From the NCBI RefSeq assembly GCF_000247815.1, contig NC_021681.1, positions 18,753,040 through 18,817,039 of the forward strand: DNA of 64,000 bases, written 5' to 3'. The position numbers were made by a program, and so were the translations under genes. Source of the stretch: Ficedula albicollis (Eukaryota > Chordata > Aves > Passeriformes > Muscicapidae). Below the pieces are notes generated by a model. That model had not been told where the DNA came from and did not search any database. It worked only from the letters and a program-made list of their open reading frames with translations. Position 1 is the stretch's first letter, and the number at the start of each line of letters is the position of its first letter. Below, in pieces: positions 59,743 through 64,000 of the stretch.

Positions 59743-61602
59743 TAGCTATTAAAAATATGGGTGTGCTTAGCAGCTGAATAGACCTCTTCTATTTGGAGTA
59801 TTTTTTAAATACAATTCCCAAAGCTTAGTCCACATCATTAATGCTGTGAAAAGTGAGGCTACTGTGTGGCTTCAAAGCATAATCTTTTTTCAGAAGAGTA
59901 GACATCTGCCGCATTCATTTTACTGCAGAGGTTTTTATAGAAAGAAATTAAATAGGAGAGAGGCATGTAGGGGGAAGGGGTTTTTTTAATGCAGAGGCAA
60001 GAGCTCTGCCCTCACGTTAACATAATAGCCATCAGTAAAAGAGCACTGGGACAGGCAAGCTGGGCTCTGCTCTGCACCCCGGGCTCAGATGGGTGGGTCA
60101 GCAGAGTGGTTTAGGTGCTGCGGCCAGGCTGCAGCCCTGGGAGCCACCACTCTGCTCCTCCCCTGCAGTGCCTCTGTGCCTGAAAAGTCTGGGCTAGAGA
60201 AAGCCATTAACCCCAATCATTTTTATTAACTGGTTTCATATGGGGATAAGTGGATCTGGGAGCTGTTGCAGGCATAGGGAGGCTGGTGATCTAAGAATAA
60301 TACACAGGTAACCAAGGGGCTGCACAGAGCTGCAACTTTTTTGTCTGCTTCCTCAACAACCAGGACAAGGCACACAACTTCTGCTCCAGTCTTGTAAACT
60401 TCCTTTTCTCCTTGTGCCCTGGTTAGACCCCGAGTCGTTCAGGGCAGCCTGTTCCCACCCCAGAGCCTGAGGAGGGCTCAGCTGGTGCCCCTTTGAGCCA
60501 CAACAGCTCTGTAACAGCGAGGGCAGTGTTAGAGCCTCGTCCCCCTTCCTCTGCCATAAGGCACCTCCTGGGGATGTCACCAGGATTTAAATGCTCAGGA
60601 TGCAGCTGTTACTCAGCCAAGGCAGATATATGCTTATCAAAGTATCTGAGCTACTGTGCTTAGAGCCACTGACAGACTGCATTGTTCTGCTGATTGCAAA
60701 CTGACATGCAGGAGGCAAGACACTGCAGCTGCCCATGCGTAAAAGGGGATTTTCTCAGGGATACACCAACAGGACATCCTTCCACTGCCTTTCCCCACAC
60801 ATCACTTGTCATTCAGCCCTATTGCACAAGTCTGCTGTAGCTGGGGTTTCCAAAAACAACATTCCAGAAGACTGCATCATCCTGGACTAGAAAGCAATGA
60901 TGAATGCATGGTTTTCCGTAGCCCTAAAATTCAATGTATATACACAAGAAGGTGATGATTATTGACTTCAGTCACATAATATTCTCAGATATCTGAAAAA
61001 CATGTGGAAAGGTACAATCAAGGTTGCTTTTCAGGAAAGGAAACAGATACAGAAGTTCACCTTAAAACACTTCTGAAGTTACTGCAGACCAGGAAAGGAT
61101 GGGCTGCTCTCCATGACCAGGCAGCCCTACCATAAAATAATACCAGCTGCAGTAAGGAAAGGGACACCTTAAACCTTTGGGAACAAAATCTGATGGGGTG
61201 AGAAAGTACAAAACCTGATTGTTGTGGACCCTCCACTACCACATGGCTTCCAGAGAGTGTGGATAAGCAGCAGCCAGGAAAAATGTGAATACATTTGTCT
61301 CCTTTGAGGCTGATGGACAAACCAGATACACATTCAGCATAATAACTCTGCTACTCCACATCATCACACCTTAGATTCACACTCTTGCTTTCTATCAGGT
61401 ACCACATCCAAGACTCCCCAGGGTCACAAAGATAGACTGCTAACCTGGAGAAATTCAACCTATTGCAGCCAGCTGGGTCTCAGGGGAAGCAACATACAAA
61501 GCTTTTAATTGCTTTAAATGTTTTGATGTTAGCTAGGTATGTTTTAAAATAACCCTTTCCAGGAGAAAGATATTTGCCAGTACGCTGTGACCACGATTTC
61601 TT

Positions 61603-61644
61603 AAAAAAAAAAAAACAAAAAAACAAACAAACAAACAAAAAAAA
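61603..61644. repeat. A-rich (CAAA)n tract
   Basis: Poly-A followed by about four CAAA units and another A run. A simple repeat, possibly a decayed retroposon tail, with no recognisable body upstream. Confidence 0.9.
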
Positions 61645-62863
61645 CCCCAAAATCCCTCGGATTATTTTGCCTTCTTGAGAACAAGCTGCAGCTCAAGCAT
61701 TTACCTGACAATAAGTGATGTAATTTCTCTTATATCAACAATAAGATGTTGAGATTCAAAGTCAGCTACAACTTGATTGATAATGTTTGAAAGGCACAAA
61801 ACTGACAGTGCAAATAGTCTGAGTTTAGAAAGCTGAGGTAGAGAACAATAAATGGAAAAAAGTAGAAAGAATATTGAGCTGCACAAAAAGTTACAACACA
61901 ATCATTACTCCAGCTATAATACAGCAAAATGATGAAGCATATCACTACCATGAAAATATTACCCCAAGTTAAGAATTAACTAAAATTAATTTAACTTCTT
62001 GAATTAACCCATATTGTCCTCAAAAGAACAAAGATGTGGTATATACTTTTACACCAGATAAATACTGAATTTATTTACCATCCTGCCTCCACAGTAAGGC
62101 CCAGATTTCCAGATCTCTTATTGTGACTCTTACAGACACATTTCCAAAACAGTTGTGTGTTAGTTAAAAAGGAGGAGACTTATTGAAAAGTTAGTGCTCA
62201 TTGCATGACACTGAAATGACAAACTTCTGACATAGAAAAAAAAGGGATGTGCTTTTCTATTAGCACTCTCTCAAAGGGAGCATTAGCACCCATGCATCTC
62301 CTTCACTATCACTTTCTCTGTTAAAGTCTGGTGCCTGCTCTAGAAAAACATGCACCCCATTTTCAGTCAAGCAACACCCCTTTAATTTTCATTTCGGTCT
62401 TTTGCATCAAAACAAAATCTGCATCTTATTGTAACTAATATAATTTATTTATACTTGATATAATCTGAAAAAGTGATGACACACCAGCAGCTCAAGCATG
62501 AAGCATTTTGAATTCTTCCGATGAAGTGAGAGATGATTATCAAATAACACTTCCTTAATATTTAAATAATAACTAAAAAAAAAAATCATTTGCTTTTAAA
62601 AAGTATATGAAACATAAAATAAAATTCCTTATTCTACCTTCTGTGGTTTGGAAGATAGCTGGGGTGACAGGTATCACACAGTCATAGAAACTTGGGCAAT
62701 CAGTCCATCCCTCTGTGTGAAACATTTTCTGCAATGTATTGCTCATTTCTTGCCAGCACTCTTACCAGCCACTGTTTTCATCACTTCCCTTGTGTTTATC
62801 TGTCTCCTAACTCATTACTCTCCTTGACAAGCCCTTTCTTGCTCAATAATTTTTCTCCCCCTC

Positions 62864-62880
62864 GCTGCCATCTAGTAGTG
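62864..62880 (-). promoter_or_regulatory. Candidate CTCF binding site (reverse)
   Basis: GCTGCCATCTAGTAGTG on the plus strand reads CACTACTAGATGGCAGC on the minus strand, a close match to the common CTCF variant CCACTAGATGGCAGC (one core difference). Orientation is opposite to the motif near 3.0 kb and the same as that at 52.1 kb. Confidence 0.5.
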
Positions 62881-62970
62881 ACAAAAATTTTCTAAACACA
62901 CAGTAAGTTGGGTTTTAATTACTCAATCTGCTTTTCAAACATTTGCAGTTTACTCAGGTGTGCTGACACT

Positions 62971-62994
62971 AAAAATAAAATAAATAAATAAAAT
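62971..62994. repeat. (TAAA)n microsatellite
   Basis: Five AATA-type units. Minor simple repeat. Confidence 0.85.
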
Positions 62995-64000
62995 TCAAAC
63001 ATTTTGTACAGTAATTCTGAAATTAGGCATCATGACCCAAATAGGGCCACCCACAGGAGGAAAACTCAATGGAAAGAGAAAGAGGAAAAAATAGGGTAAA
63101 AAAATCATCAAGGCCAGGTAGAAAAACCTGGAAACTGCCTATGTGTCATAATCTCCATGGCCAAAACACCCATATTGTCATTTTCAAGGTGGGTTTGGGG
63201 CTTTTTTTCAAACTCATTGTTTAATATTAGCCTGATAAAACAAAACATTTTCACCAGGAAAACCCTAATGTGATGACTGCTGGATCTAAAAAGTTCTTCT
63301 GAGGCCTATTCAAACTTTTGGCACATACTTCAATTCTGTCAGGTCTCTCATGTATTTGAAAAGATTTTTTTTTAATGTTTGCTTATTGGTTACAACATTT
63401 AGCAACCATGCTGCTGTTTCAGTGGCATCATAGTAAGAACAGACTGTGGGGTTTTGTTTTTACAGAGAGGGACTGGGTGAGGAACTGATTTTAGTTAATA
63501 GAATGATTTGGCTGGGAGTCTTTTGCTTTGGCTTTTTTCCAGCAGAAAAATTGCCATTTGTGGTCTGACAACAGGATTTCTCTTAACCAACTTGGCTCCT
63601 CCCATAAATAATAATAAACCATGCCTATTTTATTTCCAACTAAGTTCCAAGGAGTTTTTCTCCCCCACCACTGAGCAGCAGATGACAGCACATGTGAGTG
63701 CAGGGAAGTCAATCTACTGGAGACATGGTTTGGATTATCCAATTTGTAGATGAAAATTGAATTACTATATGGGTGATAAAATAAAATTTTATGCTAAATA
63801 TTCATCCCCTATGAAATGGAAGATACTTTAAAACCTTTTAATGTGGCAGAACTGATTAGCTTTTGGCTACAGAACAACCAGATCCTGAAGCTCCACAAAT
63901 TCCAGAATTCCTGGTAATGTCAAAAACATAGACCAGCACTATCTTTCCTTTACTTTAGTCCTTGTAGCTAGACTAAGCCACAGGTCAACAGAATTCTGAA
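62995..64000. other. Non-coding stretch to the window end
   Basis: AT-rich unique sequence. Open frames under 90 codons on both strands overlap each other (63,491-63,742 minus and 63,508-63,753 plus) and have no motif. Nothing else stands out. Confidence 0.6.

Larger units (their letters stand above)
57450..62860. other. Non-coding stretch, no recognisable gene
   Basis: AT-rich sequence with poly-A and poly-T runs (58.29, 58.43, 58.99, 59.64 kb) and the simple repeats listed. A GC-richer patch at about 60.05-60.58 kb has no CpG cluster worth the name and no coding signal. The 147-codon frame at 59,148-59,591 (minus) overlaps open frames on the same and opposite strands and has no domain. Near 62,048 'ttttacaccagataaatactgaat' weakly recalls the sauropsid repeat. 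Confidence 0.55.

Noticed and set aside
62676..62720. CR1-like start 'cacagtcatagaaacttgggcaatcagtcc'
   Set aside because: The match to avian CR1 tails breaks down after a few bases and the diagnostic ATTCTATG repeats are missing.
1..64000. CRISPR arrays, operons, rRNA, phage or plasmid genes, endogenous retrovirus
   Set aside because: No evenly spaced repeats, no ribosome-binding-site/ORF organisation and no retroviral gag/pol-like or LTR-like sequence seen in any frame; the composition and repeats are those of a vertebrate nuclear genome.

Overview
The window looks like gene-free vertebrate nuclear DNA, most likely from a bird. It is AT-rich and CpG-poor, and every reading frame is broken by stops at about the rate expected by chance: the longest stop-free frame with an ATG is 173 codons. 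There are no operons, rRNA or tRNA genes, CRISPR arrays or bacterial-type features. I recognise no protein family in any frame. The assignment to a bird or other sauropsid rests on old interspersed repeats with the 'cccattgacttcaatggga' type palindrome, which I recall from turtle, crocodile and bird genomes, plus decayed MIR-like and L2/CR1-like tails, with no Alu, B1 or young L1. I therefore read it as an intergenic desert or a very long intron.

Layout. 1-8.5 kb: unique sequence with three ancient sauropsid repeat copies (2.6, 3.8, 7.7 kb) and a strong forward CTCF-like motif at 2,993-3,011. 8.57-10.29 kb: an 870-bp tandem duplication whose two 830-bp bodies are identical by eye and are each preceded by a poly-A tract of different length. 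10.3-13.0 kb: unique sequence with a MIR-like relic. 13.0-14.8 kb: the most distinctive part, a CpG-retaining, GC-richer block (about 44 CpG in 945 bp by my count) with an RFX X-box-like motif, flanked by AT-rich sequence dense in homeodomain-type cores. I read it as an enhancer or orphan CpG island. 14.8-54 kb: mostly featureless sequence with old repeat relics, short microsatellites, one G-quadruplex-prone tract (21.2 kb), one Z-DNA-prone tract (48.3 kb) and scattered short CpG-retaining blocks that look like conserved noncoding elements (22.6, 26.5, 29.2, 32.3, 35.5, 38.6, 46.1 kb). 54.1-54.9 kb: a regulatory-looking block with a 12-bp perfect inverted repeat and three perfect octamers (ATGCAAAT). 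52.1 and 62.9 kb: two reverse CTCF-like motifs, convergent with the one at 3.0 kb.

How the parts might work together (inference): convergent CTCF-type sites at the two ends could enclose a roughly 50-60 kb loop holding several candidate enhancers, a common design around developmental regulator genes. None of the candidate enhancers can be proved from one sequence; alignment to other bird genomes and chromatin data would settle it. I found no convincing new protein-coding system here.
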